Numbered from the stretch's first letter, positions 24,417 to 33,663 are shown. The stretch: 64,000 nt of DNA from Pseudomonas sp. MYb185 (GCF_002979975.1 NZ_PCQD01000005.1:316071-380070), one strand, 5' to 3'. A program made the numbers and translations. Notes: generated from the sequence alone by a model not told the origin.

Positions 24417-25031
24417 ATGAACCAAGGTTCACCTGTTGCTTTGTACCAGGTCGATGAATGTCCTGACCTGTATGTCGATGCCTGCGTCTGCGATGAGCAG
24501 CGCAACTTGGTGTTTCTGTCCGTCTGGGGCCGGGATACGGCTATTCAGGAGTTCCTGGCCAGGCTGACCCTGGGTAGGGAAGAGCGGGGGCTGGAGCAGT
24601 TCCACATCGTTGTGGATGGCCGCAGCCTACCGGTCTTTCCTCGCGTCGACATGCTGGAAAAGCGCACAACCCGCCAGATGCGCGGAACGCTATTCGGCAG
24701 CCTGCTGCACCTATGGCTGTTCGACAGCCGCTGCATGACGCCCGACCGGGCCAATCACATCGCCTACGCCTTGATCGAGGCTGACGCGAACCCTCAACAC
24801 AGGCTGTGGCCTCTGGTCATGGACGCCTGTCCTTTACCGCTGCTTCAACACTGGCGTGAGCCGGTTATGGAACTGTTGGTACAGCAGGAAATGCTACAGC
24901 GCTTACCGGGCTCAACAGGCCCTGTGACTGCCTGGCGCTTGTCCCTGCAACTGGATCGGCTTGAAGCCGAGCTGGGCCAGCTCATTCGCCAGAATGTCCT
25001 GGACACCTCTTCCGACCAGGCCTGTGCCTGA
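24417..25031 (+). CDS. ICE hypothetical protein
   Basis: This 204-residue soluble protein, MNQGSPVALYQVDECPDLYV, continues DACVCDEQRNLVFLSVWGRD. Its C-terminal half is helical and ends in a leucine-rich stretch (LSLQLDRLEAELGQLI). The ATG at 24417 follows AGGAGG by nine bases and comes after the leader hairpin. A longer frame from 24237 would run through the leader. Function unknown. Confidence 0.65.
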   Translation: MNQGSPVALYQVDECPDLYVDACVCDEQRNLVFLSVWGRDTAIQEFLARLTLGREERGLEQFHIVVDGRSLPVFPRVDMLEKRTTRQMRGTLFGSLLHLWLFDSRCMTPDRANHIAYALIEADANPQHRLWPLVMDACPLPLLQHWREPVMELLVQQEMLQRLPGSTGPVTAWRLSLQLDRLEAELGQLIRQNVLDTSSDQACA

Positions 25032-25036
25032 ATTTC

Positions 25037-25062
25037 CCATCCACTGAGCGGCTTTGCCGCTC
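25037..25062 (+). promoter_or_regulatory. Hairpin leader 7 (before DUF6094 gene)
   Basis: CCCATCCACT is followed by GAGCGGC-TTT-GCCGCTC, a perfect 7-bp stem, 25 bases before the ATG at 25088. Confidence 0.5.
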
Positions 25063-25087
25063 TACCTGACTCACAATGGAGGCTTTC

Positions 25088-26536
25088 ATGGCTTTGATGT
25101 TTCCGCGCCTGGCGCGCAACTTTGCTCGCAATGGCTACTATCCCACCGACGAAGCGACCCTGGAGCGCACGTTGCAAGCGCTGGCACCATCACCAGGATG
25201 CATGCGTATCATCGACACCTGTGCCGGGGAGGGCGTGGCACTGGCCGAAGCTGCCCATGCCCTTGGGCGTGAGAACGTCGAGGCCTGCGCGGTGGAATAT
25301 GACCGCGAACGTGCCGCCCATGCCCGTGGTCTGCTGGATCGGGTGCTGCACAGCGACCTGATGGATACTCTGATCAGCAAGCAGTCGTTTGGACTACTCT
25401 GGCTCAACCCACCCTACGGTGACCTGGTAGCCGATCACTCGGGCGCATCGGTGTATCAAGGGAAGGGCAGGCGGCGGCTCGAAAAACTGTTCTACCAGCG
25501 CTCATTGCCACTGCTGCAGTATGGCGGCGCCCTAGTCTTCATTATTCCGCACTACGTGCTCGATGACGAGCTGTGCGGCTGGCTGTGCAATCACTTCACT
25601 GACCTGCGGATTTATGCGGCCGCCGATGCCACCTTCAAGCAAGTGGTGATATTTGGTACCCGTGTCCGCCGGCAGGATCTGGTCAAGCCCCGAGTGGCTG
25701 TGATGCGTGACCGTCTCAGGGCGGTGGCGGCTGACCTGCAAGCAGCTGAAGAACTTCCAGCCAGTTGGCCCTGGGAACCCTATGTGGTGTTGCCGGCGGT
25801 CAACGAACTGGAGCACTTCTGTCGGGTCAGCCTGGAGCCGGAGCAGTTTGCTGATGAGATAGGGCGTCTGCGCGGTTTCTGGCCGGACTTCATGCTGCAT
25901 TTCGGACAGACAGGTATCCAGCCCAGGCCTCCGGTGAGGGAATTGTCTAACTGGCATTTGGCATTGGCCCTGGCGGCAGGTGCCATTTCCGGTGTGGTTC
26001 ACTCCAAGACTGGGCGTGTCCTGGTGCTAAAGGGTGACACCTACAAGGATAAGGTACGCAAGACCGAGTTCACCGAGGATGCTGACGGCAACGTCTCCGA
26101 AGTGAGGATTCTGACAGACCGTTTCATACCCATTATTCGGGCATGGGACATGACGCCAGATTCCCCAGATCGGGGGCGGGTACTGACGATCAGCTCATCA
26201 CCGAGCGAGTCGCCAACACCAGCCACGGAGAGGGAGCCGGAACCTGATCCTGTACCCAGCCTGTTGTTTGAAACAGGCCGCCTGGTCATGACGCGCGCCG
26301 TCAGCGATCTGGTCGAGCGCGGTGTGCTCGATCCCTCCCTCTATCTCAGGCGGCATATTGCTGGTGACTGGGGAGAGCTATGCGATGAAGACAGGCAGAC
26401 CAATCAGCAGGCACTGCGCCATGGTGATCGGCTGCTCTCAAGCTATGACCTGAGCATCGACGAAGAGCCTCGGCTCTGGATCATCACAGAGACTGACCGG
26501 AGCGTGACCACGCTGCTGTTGCCATCTGACTACTGA
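25088..26536 (+). CDS. DUF6094 protein, N6-adenine methyltransferase-like
   Basis: This 482-residue protein has a Rossmann-type methyltransferase core: CAGEGVALAEAAHALG near residue 40 (SAM loop) and NPPYGD near residue 106, the catalytic motif of N6-adenine DNA methylases. The start MALMFPRLARNFARNGYYPT is typical of DUF6094. GGAGG lies five bases before the ATG at 25088, better placed than the one at 25076. It precedes a helicase gene. A role in modifying element DNA is an inference. Confidence 0.85.
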   Translation: MALMFPRLARNFARNGYYPTDEATLERTLQALAPSPGCMRIIDTCAGEGVALAEAAHALGRENVEACAVEYDRERAAHARGLLDRVLHSDLMDTLISKQSFGLLWLNPPYGDLVADHSGASVYQGKGRRRLEKLFYQRSLPLLQYGGALVFIIPHYVLDDELCGWLCNHFTDLRIYAAADATFKQVVIFGTRVRRQDLVKPRVAVMRDRLRAVAADLQAAEELPASWPWEPYVVLPAVNELEHFCRVSLEPEQFADEIGRLRGFWPDFMLHFGQTGIQPRPPVRELSNWHLALALAAGAISGVVHSKTGRVLVLKGDTYKDKVRKTEFTEDADGNVSEVRILTDRFIPIIRAWDMTPDSPDRGRVLTISSSPSESPTPATEREPEPDPVPSLLFETGRLVMTRAVSDLVERGVLDPSLYLRRHIAGDWGELCDEDRQTNQQALRHGDRLLSSYDLSIDEEPRLWIITETDRSVTTLLLPSDY

Positions 26537-26563
26537 TCTCCAACGCCGTCTGGCGTTACTTCA

Positions 26564-26599
26564 AACCACCCGCAGGGTATGCCTATACCCGCCGGGGTG
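26564..26599 (+). promoter_or_regulatory. Hairpin leader 8 (before helicase gene)
   Basis: AACCACCC-GCA, then GGGTAT-GCCT-ATACCC, then CGCCGGGGTG. A second hairpin, AACGCC-GTCT-GGCGTT at 26542-26557, lies just before it. Confidence 0.6.
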
Positions 26600-26640
26600 T
26601 CGTGCATGCCCTGCTTTATTCCATATCACGGAGAAGCATC

Positions 26641-28890
26641 ATGAGCGACCTGATCCAGGGCCTTGCGGCCCCTCTTTCCCCCCTGACCATCGGTCTGACC
26701 GACTTCATCGACGAATTCGGTGACGAGCTGCTGGACTCCCTCAACCGTTCCAATCCACCGGTCTATACCGGCAACGCCCACCCGCGTCGCCAGGCCGTCA
26801 TGGACTCCCTCAAGCGTACCCCTTTCCCTGCCCAGGCAGAGGTGGTGCAGGCCATTACCGCGTTGCTGCTGGATCGCAACGAGCAGGCCGGCATCATCAA
26901 TGCTGAGATGGGGACGGGCAAAACCATGATGGCCATCGCCACGGCGGCTGTCATGCATGATGCCGGCTACCGGCGGACCCTGGTCATCTCGCCACCGCAC
27001 CTGGTCTACAAGTGGCGGCGCGAGATCCTCGAAACCATCCCGGACGCCCGTGTCTGGGTGCTCAACGGCCCGGATACCCTGGTCAAGCTGCTGAAGCTGC
27101 GCGACCAGTTGGGCGAGCCCTACGATGGACGCCAGGAGTTCTTCGTCCTCGGCCGAGTGCGTATGCGGATGGGCTTCCATTGGCGCCTGGCCTGCTGGCC
27201 ACGGCGTGCAACGGGTGGCCAGCTTCTGGCGGGTTGTCCAGATTGTGGTCGCATCCTCGAGGACCAGGATGGCAACTTCGTCACGGTCGAGGCGTTTCAG
27301 CAGGAGGACCGGCGCCGTTGCTGTCCACACTGCCATTCTGCGCTGTGGACTCTGATGCGCCCTGGGAAATCGAATGGCGGTGACCGGCGTTCGACGATTC
27401 TGAAGTCGATGTGCCGGATACCGACCATCGGCCCGGTGCGTGCTGAACGGCTGCTCGGTGACTTTGGTGAGGACTTTCTCGCCTCGATGCTGGGTGACAA
27501 CGTCAGCGAGTTCATCAACCTGATGGATGCCAAGGGCAACTTCATCTTCAGTGACCGCCAGGCTAGGCGTATGGAGCGCGCCATGGCCAACATCGAGTTC
27601 GGCTTCGGTGAAGGTGGTTACCAGCCGACGGAGTTCACCAAGCGTTATCTGCCTGATGGATTCTTCGATCTGCTGATCGTCGATGAGGGGCATGAGTACA
27701 AGAACGCCGGCTCTGCCCAGGGCCAGGCCATGGGTGTGCTGGCAGCGAAGGCACGTAAGACCCTGCTGCTGACCGGCACCCTGATGGGTGGCTACGCGGA
27801 CGACTTGTACTACCTGCTGTTCCGGATACTCACCCGGCGCATGATCGAGGACGGTTACCGTCCAAACGCGCGTGGCAGCATGGCCCCTGCGGCTATGTCG
27901 TTCATGCGTGATCATGGGGTGTTGAAGGACATCTACACCGAGCGGGACAACGAGTCGCACAAGACGGCCAGGGGCAAGAAGCTCTCGGTACGCACGGTGA
28001 AGGCTCCGGGCTTCGGCCCGAAAGGCATCCATCGGTATGTACTGCCGTTCACCGTGTTCCTGAAGCTCAAGGATATCGGCAGCAACGTGCTGCCGGCCTA
28101 CCAGGAAGATTTTGTCGACGTGGCTATGGATGCTGATCAGGCTTTGGCCTATCAGAAACTGGCTGGCATCTTGACCCAGGCGTTGCGCCAGGCTCTGGCC
28201 CGGCGGGATACCACCTTGCTCGGCGTTGTGCTCAACGTGCTGCTGGCCTGGCCGGACTGCTGTTTCCGTTCGGAAGTCGTCAAGCATCCTCGTACCCGGG
28301 ATACGCTGGCGATGGTGCCGTCGATATTCAGTGAGGGGGAGCTGATGCCCAAGGAGCGGGCGTTGATCGACCTGTGCCTGGAGGAGAAAGCCAAAGGGCG
28401 TAAGATCCTGGCCTACACCGTCTACAGCGGGAAACGCGACACAACCTCCAGATTGAAGCGTGTCCTCGAGCAGGTCGGGCTGAAGGTGGCTGCACTGCGG
28501 GCAACTGTGGACACGTCCAGGCGAGAGGACTGGATTCTCGACCAGGTCGACCGGGGGATCGACGTACTGATCACCAACCCGGAGCTGGTGAAGACGGGGC
28601 TGGATCTGCTCGACTTCCCAACCATCGCCTTCCTGCAGACAGGTTACAACGTCTACACCCTGCAACAGGCCGCCAGGCGTTCATGGCGGATAGGTCAGAA
28701 ACATCCAGTACGGGTGGTGTTCTTCGGCTACGCCGGCACCTCGCAGATTACCTGTCTGGAGCTGATGGCCAAGAAAATTGCCGTGGCACAAAGCACGTCG
28801 GGAGACGTACCGGAGTCAGGCCTCGACTCGTTGAACCAGGATGGTGATTCGGTTGAGATGGCGTTGGCCAGGCAGTTGGTAGTCAATTAA
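26641..28890 (+). CDS. SNF2-type DEAD/DEAH helicase of the ICE
   Basis: This 749-residue protein has a Walker A motif NAEMGTGKTMMAIA near residue 87 and VDEGHEYKN (motif II) near 346. The C-terminal helicase lobe carries QAARRSWRIGQ, the SNF2 motif VI, near 680. Between motifs I and II sits a zinc-ribbon-like insertion with CPDC (about 199) and CCPHC (about 228). GGAG lies seven bases before the ATG at 26641. It follows the DUF6094 gene, as in related ICEs, so a joint role in DNA maintenance or protection is plausible. Confidence 0.9.
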   Translation: MSDLIQGLAAPLSPLTIGLTDFIDEFGDELLDSLNRSNPPVYTGNAHPRRQAVMDSLKRTPFPAQAEVVQAITALLLDRNEQAGIINAEMGTGKTMMAIATAAVMHDAGYRRTLVISPPHLVYKWRREILETIPDARVWVLNGPDTLVKLLKLRDQLGEPYDGRQEFFVLGRVRMRMGFHWRLACWPRRATGGQLLAGCPDCGRILEDQDGNFVTVEAFQQEDRRRCCPHCHSALWTLMRPGKSNGGDRRSTILKSMCRIPTIGPVRAERLLGDFGEDFLASMLGDNVSEFINLMDAKGNFIFSDRQARRMERAMANIEFGFGEGGYQPTEFTKRYLPDGFFDLLIVDEGHEYKNAGSAQGQAMGVLAAKARKTLLLTGTLMGGYADDLYYLLFRILTRRMIEDGYRPNARGSMAPAAMSFMRDHGVLKDIYTERDNESHKTARGKKLSVRTVKAPGFGPKGIHRYVLPFTVFLKLKDIGSNVLPAYQEDFVDVAMDADQALAYQKLAGILTQALRQALARRDTTLLGVVLNVLLAWPDCCFRSEVVKHPRTRDTLAMVPSIFSEGELMPKERALIDLCLEEKAKGRKILAYTVYSGKRDTTSRLKRVLEQVGLKVAALRATVDTSRREDWILDQVDRGIDVLITNPELVKTGLDLLDFPTIAFLQTGYNVYTLQQAARRSWRIGQKHPVRVVFFGYAGTSQITCLELMAKKIAVAQSTSGDVPESGLDSLNQDGDSVEMALARQLVVN

Positions 28891-28906
28891 AAGGAGGTGA
28901 AAAAGA

Positions 28907-28949
28907 AAAACCCCGGTGTGAGCTCATAAGGCCTCTTCACCGGGGTTTT
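28907..28949. terminator. Bidirectional intrinsic terminator
   Basis: AAAACCCCGGTG and CACCGGGGTTTT form a perfect 12-bp stem. It lies between the helicase gene (plus) and a convergent 47-residue gene (minus) and has A and T tracts for both strands. A perfect Shine-Dalgarno, AAGGAGGTGA, at 28891-28900 just before it has no start codon to serve. Confidence 0.85.
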
Positions 28950-28964
28950 GCTTTGTAGAAAAAG

Positions 28965-29108
28965 TCAGTGCTGATTGATCGGCTTACGCCGAGGGGTCTC
29001 GGTACCGTATTTCTTGTCGAGATGACCAGCAACAAACCACCCAATCACGGTAGCAATGGACAGAGTGCCGACGACAAAAGCGGTGAGCGAGTAGATAGTA
29101 AAGGTCAT
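28965..29108 (-). CDS. Small single-helix membrane protein
   Basis: This 47-residue protein, MTFTIYSLTAFVVGTLSIAT, continues VIGWFVAGHLDKKYGTE with a basic tail. GGAG lies eight bases before the ATG. One membrane helix covers residues 8-28. It is convergent with the helicase gene and shares its terminator. Function unknown. Confidence 0.6.
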   Translation of the reverse strand: MTFTIYSLTAFVVGTLSIATVIGWFVAGHLDKKYGTETPRRKPINQH

Positions 29109-29534
29109 CACTTTTCTCCGTATTCAGTGGCTGGGGAAATTGCTTTGGTCAACTGTATCACAAGAGACAAAAGCTGATAGGTAACCCCCTACGACGCGCT
29201 GAATGAGATGAGTGGGGGACCCCTTTCGGTAATTACACTGACAGCTGCCACTGCAACGAGGCTGAATCCCCCGCTCTTATGTACCAGGTCGGTGAATGAC
29301 CTGGTGGCGATAGAAAGTAACACACTCATGATCTGCGTGTGACACAGTGTCTCACCTGGTCCGGCTTGCGTTTAATGACGAGTTGATTTACAACACTAGC
29401 TGGAGGAGCTATGAGTAGGTTGGTGACTGGAATCACCCAACTCTGTTATCCCGGTCTTAATTCAGACGTAAATTAGAATCGATCGAAGCTTCTCCAGCGT
29501 ATGCTATATAAAATTTTGGTGGCAGACTTCACCC
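29109..29534. other. Boundary region between ICE backbone and copper island
   Basis: No main gene lies here. The region holds a perfect palindrome GACAC-A-GTGTC (29341-29351), a 21-codon frame behind GGAGG at 29411-29476 (MSRLVTGITQLCYPGLNSDV), and an AT-rich TATGCTATATAAAAT stretch near 29499 that could be the -10 region for the next gene. Confidence 0.4.
29411..29476 (+). CDS. Tiny ORF, possible leader peptide or gene remnant
   Basis: This 21-codon frame has a strong ribosome-binding site (GGAGG, four bases before the ATG) and one Cys. It could be a leader peptide of the copper island or the broken start of a backbone gene. Nothing identifies it. Confidence 0.25.
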   Translation: MSRLVTGITQLCYPGLNSDVN

Positions 29535-29930
29535 ATGAAACTGGCTCGCAAAGACCGCTCACTGACTGCTTGGGTGCTGTACTTCAGCGTCCTGATCAGT
29601 GCGTTTGCCTGCGCGTACAGCCACGGGCAGATGGCTAGCCTGCAACTTAGCGGCCTGGACATCCAATACTGCTCATTGGATGGCAGATTTAACGCGGACG
29701 CTGAGCTTGAGGCCTTCGGTATCATTCCGCTGAAGCCGACGACCGGTTCCAATTGCGCCCTCGCCAGCCTGTTTTGTGCGATCATTTTGGCTGCGTTCTT
29801 CGGTCTTCTCGGGTTGCTCGTTGCCGAGCGAATGAGGCCGTTGCCCGCTCAGCATCTTACTCGAATCGTTCGTTATCGCTGGCCCCCTGCCAACCCCCGT
29901 GCCTCTCCCACGCTGCTTCCTGCTCTCTGA
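29535..29930 (+). CDS. DUF2946-like protein
   Basis: This 131-residue protein, MKLARKDRSLTAWVLYFSVL, continues ISAFACAYSHGQMASLQLSG. It has an N-terminal membrane segment, a middle loop with Cys residues and a second helix (ASLFCAIILAAFFGLLGLLV). The pattern fits DUF2946 proteins, which often sit beside TonB-dependent copper or siderophore receptors. It opens the copper island. Role unknown. Confidence 0.65.
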   Translation: MKLARKDRSLTAWVLYFSVLISAFACAYSHGQMASLQLSGLDIQYCSLDGRFNADAELEAFGIIPLKPTTGSNCALASLFCAIILAAFFGLLGLLVAERMRPLPAQHLTRIVRYRWPPANPRASPTLLPAL

Positions 29931-30001
29931 GATCATCCGCGTACAGCTTGTGCCGTAACACGTGTGCGTCGGTTTATTAAATAAAAGCCTGGAAGTCATG
30001 C

Positions 30002-32158
30002 ATGTATCGTATAACGATCCTGGCGCTGCTGGTTGGCAGTGCCTCTTTTGCTTGGGCGCAAGAAGACGCCCTAACCCTACCCGCCAGTACTGTATCCGCA
30101 GTTGCCCCAGAGTCTGGAGATGCCACAGGCATCAACCTGGACAAAAGCATCGAAAGCGGTACGCGCCTCAACCTCAGCGCTCGTGAAAACCCAGCCTCGG
30201 TCAGCGTGGCTGACCGGGCAACCATGGAACGCCTGGGAGTGCGCAACTTCCAAGATGCCGCCAATGCTTTGCCCGGCGTTAACGCTTCGGCACCACCCGG
30301 ACACGGCGGTTACGTGGCTTTTCGTGGTTTTAATGGCGCGCAGATCGGTCAACTTTTCAATGGCATTAATCTGCAGTACGGCGCTTCGGCACGCCCCGTC
30401 GGAGCGTGGATCTATGACCGTGTGGAACTGCTTGGTGGGCCTTCGTCCTTCCTCAACGGCAGCGGTGCGGTCGGCGGTAGCCTGAACTACATCACCAAGC
30501 TGGCCAGCCGTGAAACTGACAGCCTGGAAGGGCGCGTCAGCTACTCACGCTACGACACTTGGGAAACCGCGATCGGCCTCAACCAGGCGCTTAACAAGGG
30601 AGATGGGGCCCGTCATTATGTGCGGCTGGACTACAGCCGCACTCATACCAATGGTTACATTGACCGCCAGGAAAACGGCGCGGGCAACCTCGCGTTTTCT
30701 CTGCTCAGCGACATCAATGACCAGCTCTCCCATACGCTGGCTATCGAGTACCTGGAGGAGAAAGAAGACAGCCCGTATTGGGGAACACCCGTGTTTCAGC
30801 CACTGCTTGGCAAGCTGCATATCGACAGACGTAACCGTTTCAACAACTACAACGTCGAGGACGGTCGCTACGAACAACGCACTCGTTGGCTGCGTTCGAT
30901 CACCGATTACCGCCTCAATGACGCCACTCAGCTGCGCAACACCTTCTACCATTACAAGGGACAGCGTGATTACCGCAACCTCGAGCGTTATCGCTACAAT
31001 ACCGATAATACCGAGGTGATCCGCTCTGCCGCCTACCGTCAGCGCCATGAGCAGGAGATGAACGGTAACCGTATTGAGCTCACTCACACGGGGACGATGT
31101 TCGGCCTGAGCAGCGACTGGGCTTTTGGTCTGGAATATAGTCGCAACCAGCAGGCCAACTACCCGCTGTCCATTTCGTCAGATTTCGATACCGTCGATCC
31201 CAATGGTTTCGACCCAGGAAGATTTCTCGATATCCCGGGTATGGATGCCTCTCGCACCAAGGGTCGTAGCACCAGGAACGACACTTCTTCTGCCTTTATT
31301 GAGAATCGCACCCGCCTGACCGATCAGCTGGCGCTGGTCACCGCGTTACGTTACGACCATCTCGACTTCGAGGTGCTCGAACATGCGACTCGCACCGAGC
31401 TGGACCGCCGCTGGGATGCCTTCACCGGGCGTGTAGGCCTGATCTATGACTTGACCAATTCCGTTAGCCTCTACACTCAATATAGCACCTCAGCAGAGCC
31501 CCCAGGCGGCGCCCTGACCAGTGCCTCGGTCGGACAGGTCTCCGACTTCGATCTGGGGTCCGGTCGGCAGTTCGAGCTCGGAACCAAATTCAATTTCCTC
31601 GACGGGCGCGGCTCGGCCACAGCGGCGGCGTATCGCATCGTACGCAAGAACATCACCGTGCCGTCCTCGACGGTGCCGAATACCACTGAGCAGGCGGGTC
31701 AACAGACCTCCACCGGTATCGAGCTGGCGGCCTCGTTCAAGATCACCCCGCAGTTGCTGGCCGCAGGTAACGTCGCTTGGGTACGGGCAGAGTACGACGA
31801 CTTTAACGAAACCGTTAGCGGTGTGGTGATATCGCGCAAGGGCAAGAATCCGGTGAATATCCCCGATCGCGTCGCCAACCTCTGGCTGACCTACGACCTG
31901 ACGCCTGACTGGCAGGTGGGAGCGGACGCCCGCTACGTTTCCTCGGTCTATGCCAATACCGCCAATAGCATGTGGGTGCCGTCATATACGGTCTATGGAA
32001 TGTTCCTGAAGCACGACCTGGACGTCCATACTGAGCTGAGTGCGCGTCTTCGCAATCTTACCGACGAAACCTATGCCCGCTTCATCCACCAGAGCAACAC
32101 CCAGTACTACCTGGGTGAGCCGCGCAGCCTGGAAGTGGCTGTGCAGTGGCGCTACTGA
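30002..32158 (+). CDS. TonB-dependent outer-membrane receptor (siderophore type)
   Basis: This 718-residue receptor has a signal peptide ending near SFAWAQ and a TonB box region LTLPASTVSA. A plug domain follows (residues about 50-170, with RNFQDAANALPGVN and VAFRGFNGAQIGQLFNGINL), then a 22-strand barrel ending LEVAVQWRY with the terminal aromatic. No N-terminal signalling domain is present. It resembles ferri-siderophore receptors, but the neighbours suggest a copper chelate. The stop overlaps the PepSY gene. Confidence 0.85.
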   Translation: MYRITILALLVGSASFAWAQEDALTLPASTVSAVAPESGDATGINLDKSIESGTRLNLSARENPASVSVADRATMERLGVRNFQDAANALPGVNASAPPGHGGYVAFRGFNGAQIGQLFNGINLQYGASARPVGAWIYDRVELLGGPSSFLNGSGAVGGSLNYITKLASRETDSLEGRVSYSRYDTWETAIGLNQALNKGDGARHYVRLDYSRTHTNGYIDRQENGAGNLAFSLLSDINDQLSHTLAIEYLEEKEDSPYWGTPVFQPLLGKLHIDRRNRFNNYNVEDGRYEQRTRWLRSITDYRLNDATQLRNTFYHYKGQRDYRNLERYRYNTDNTEVIRSAAYRQRHEQEMNGNRIELTHTGTMFGLSSDWAFGLEYSRNQQANYPLSISSDFDTVDPNGFDPGRFLDIPGMDASRTKGRSTRNDTSSAFIENRTRLTDQLALVTALRYDHLDFEVLEHATRTELDRRWDAFTGRVGLIYDLTNSVSLYTQYSTSAEPPGGALTSASVGQVSDFDLGSGRQFELGTKFNFLDGRGSATAAAYRIVRKNITVPSSTVPNTTEQAGQQTSTGIELAASFKITPQLLAAGNVAWVRAEYDDFNETVSGVVISRKGKNPVNIPDRVANLWLTYDLTPDWQVGADARYVSSVYANTANSMWVPSYTVYGMFLKHDLDVHTELSARLRNLTDETYARFIHQSNTQYYLGEPRSLEVAVQWRY

Positions 32159-33663
32159 TGGGGCTGAAACGACAGCTGTACCTCTGGCATCGCTGGCTGG
32201 GTATCGCCCTGTGCTTGCTGATGGCGCTGTGGTTCGTCTCCGGGGTGGTGATGCTCTATGTAGGCTATCCCAAACTGACCCCGAGCGAACGCCTCGGCCA
32301 TCTGCCAGTCCTGCCGACGGCATGTTGCGCCGAGGTGCCTGTGCAGTGGGCGCAGACGCCGTTGCAGCGGCTGCGCCTGACCAGTCTGGGTGGCCAGCCG
32401 TTCTATCTGCTGGAGCTGGTCGATGGGCAGCGGGTGACGCTTGATGCACTTAGTGGCGAGCCGCTGGAACGTGTCGATGAAGCCTGGGTGCTGGCTGGTG
32501 CCCGACAGTTTGCCGGAAATGCAGCCCTGAACTACCGCGGACAGGTCAACGAGGACGTCTGGACACATTCGCGTGCCCTCGATGTCGAGCGTCCTCTGCA
32601 TCTGGTCGAACTGGGAGATGGCGAACGAACCTGGCTTTACCTTTCCGGTAGAACCGGCGAGGTGGTGCGCGACGCTAGCCGCACCGAACGCGTGTGGAAC
32701 TGGGTGGGTGCTTGGTTACACTGGCTCTATCCATTACGCGGTGGCTTTGGTTTCGACAATGGCTGGCGTGTGCTGGTGATCGGTTTGTCCCTGCTCGGCA
32801 CGGCCATGGCCGTGCTGGGCATGGTGGTCGGCGTGCTGCGCTGGCGTTTCCGAAAACCCTATCGCAGCGGCTCACGTAGCCCATACCCCGGGGGCTGGCC
32901 GCGTTGGCACCATATTGGCGGATTGCTGTTCGGTGTTGTGCTGGTAGCCTGGATATTCAGTGGTTTGATGTCCATGCGGCCCTGGGGGACCACTGACAGT
33001 CGTTCGCACCTTGATCCTGCGCTGATGCAGGGCGGCGCTCTGCGGGCTATAGACCTTCCACTCTCGGTCAGCAGCGCACTGCAGCTGGTGCGTACGGAAC
33101 TGGATGTGGTTGAGCTGGAATGGCGCCGCCTGGATGGTAGCACCTACCTGGTGGCGCGAGATGCGACCGGCGAGAGCCGCATACTGTACGGCCAGACCCT
33201 GCAGCGCCAGTTCTCCCGCGAGCGACTGCTCATTGCGGCCAGCATCATGGCGCCGGATAGAGCTTTGGAAAGCGACTGGCTTGAGCGCTTCGACAGCTAC
33301 TACTTCGCCCGCGATGCGCAGAGCATGTACGGCTTCCAGAGCCGACCGCTGCCGGTGCTGCGGGTCCGCTTCGAAGATGCCGAGCAGACCTGGATTTACC
33401 TAGACCCAGCGAGTGGCGAGATGGTTGCGCGGCATGACCAGCGTCAGCGCATAGGCCGCTGGCTGTTCAACCTGCTGCATAGCTGGGATTGGCAGCCGCT
33501 GTTGGAACGCCCGCTGCTGCGCGAAGCCTTGATCATCGTTTTCAGTCTAGGCGGCTTGGTAATCTGCCTCAGCGGTACGGTGCTGGGGTGGCGCCGACTG
33601 CGCCCCCGACGCAGACGGCGGCGTGAGGCGAAACCAGCGCAACTGCGGGGGCAAGTGCGATGA
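32158..33663 (+). CDS. PepSY-associated membrane protein, putative metal-chelate reductase
   Basis: This 501-residue inner-membrane protein, MGLKRQLYLWHRWLGIALCL, has four membrane helices (about residues 12-35, 185-220, 245-270 and 450-475) and two periplasmic PepSY-like domains with paired His. The HRWLGI start is typical of the PepSY_TM family, some of which reduce siderophore-bound iron. Here Cu(II) to Cu(I) reduction is an inference from the context. The ATG overlaps the receptor stop; a GTG at 32146 is also in frame. Confidence 0.8.
   Translation: MGLKRQLYLWHRWLGIALCLLMALWFVSGVVMLYVGYPKLTPSERLGHLPVLPTACCAEVPVQWAQTPLQRLRLTSLGGQPFYLLELVDGQRVTLDALSGEPLERVDEAWVLAGARQFAGNAALNYRGQVNEDVWTHSRALDVERPLHLVELGDGERTWLYLSGRTGEVVRDASRTERVWNWVGAWLHWLYPLRGGFGFDNGWRVLVIGLSLLGTAMAVLGMVVGVLRWRFRKPYRSGSRSPYPGGWPRWHHIGGLLFGVVLVAWIFSGLMSMRPWGTTDSRSHLDPALMQGGALRAIDLPLSVSSALQLVRTELDVVELEWRRLDGSTYLVARDATGESRILYGQTLQRQFSRERLLIAASIMAPDRALESDWLERFDSYYFARDAQSMYGFQSRPLPVLRVRFEDAEQTWIYLDPASGEMVARHDQRQRIGRWLFNLLHSWDWQPLLERPLLREALIIVFSLGGLVICLSGTVLGWRRLRPRRRRRREAKPAQLRGQVR

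Noticed and set aside
26626..28665. 679-codon minus-strand frame opposite the helicase gene
   Set aside because: It is a shadow of the GC-rich helicase frame. It has no ribosome-binding site and no recognisable domain, while the plus strand has all helicase motifs.
28968..29177. 69-codon plus-strand frame after the helicase
   Set aside because: It is antisense to the better-supported 47-residue membrane gene and has no ribosome-binding site.
29277..29310. Duplicate of 24438-24470 (both contain TGTACCAGGTCG-TGAATG)
   Set aside because: The match is only about 20 bases and does not extend. Chance or a short scar cannot be told apart.
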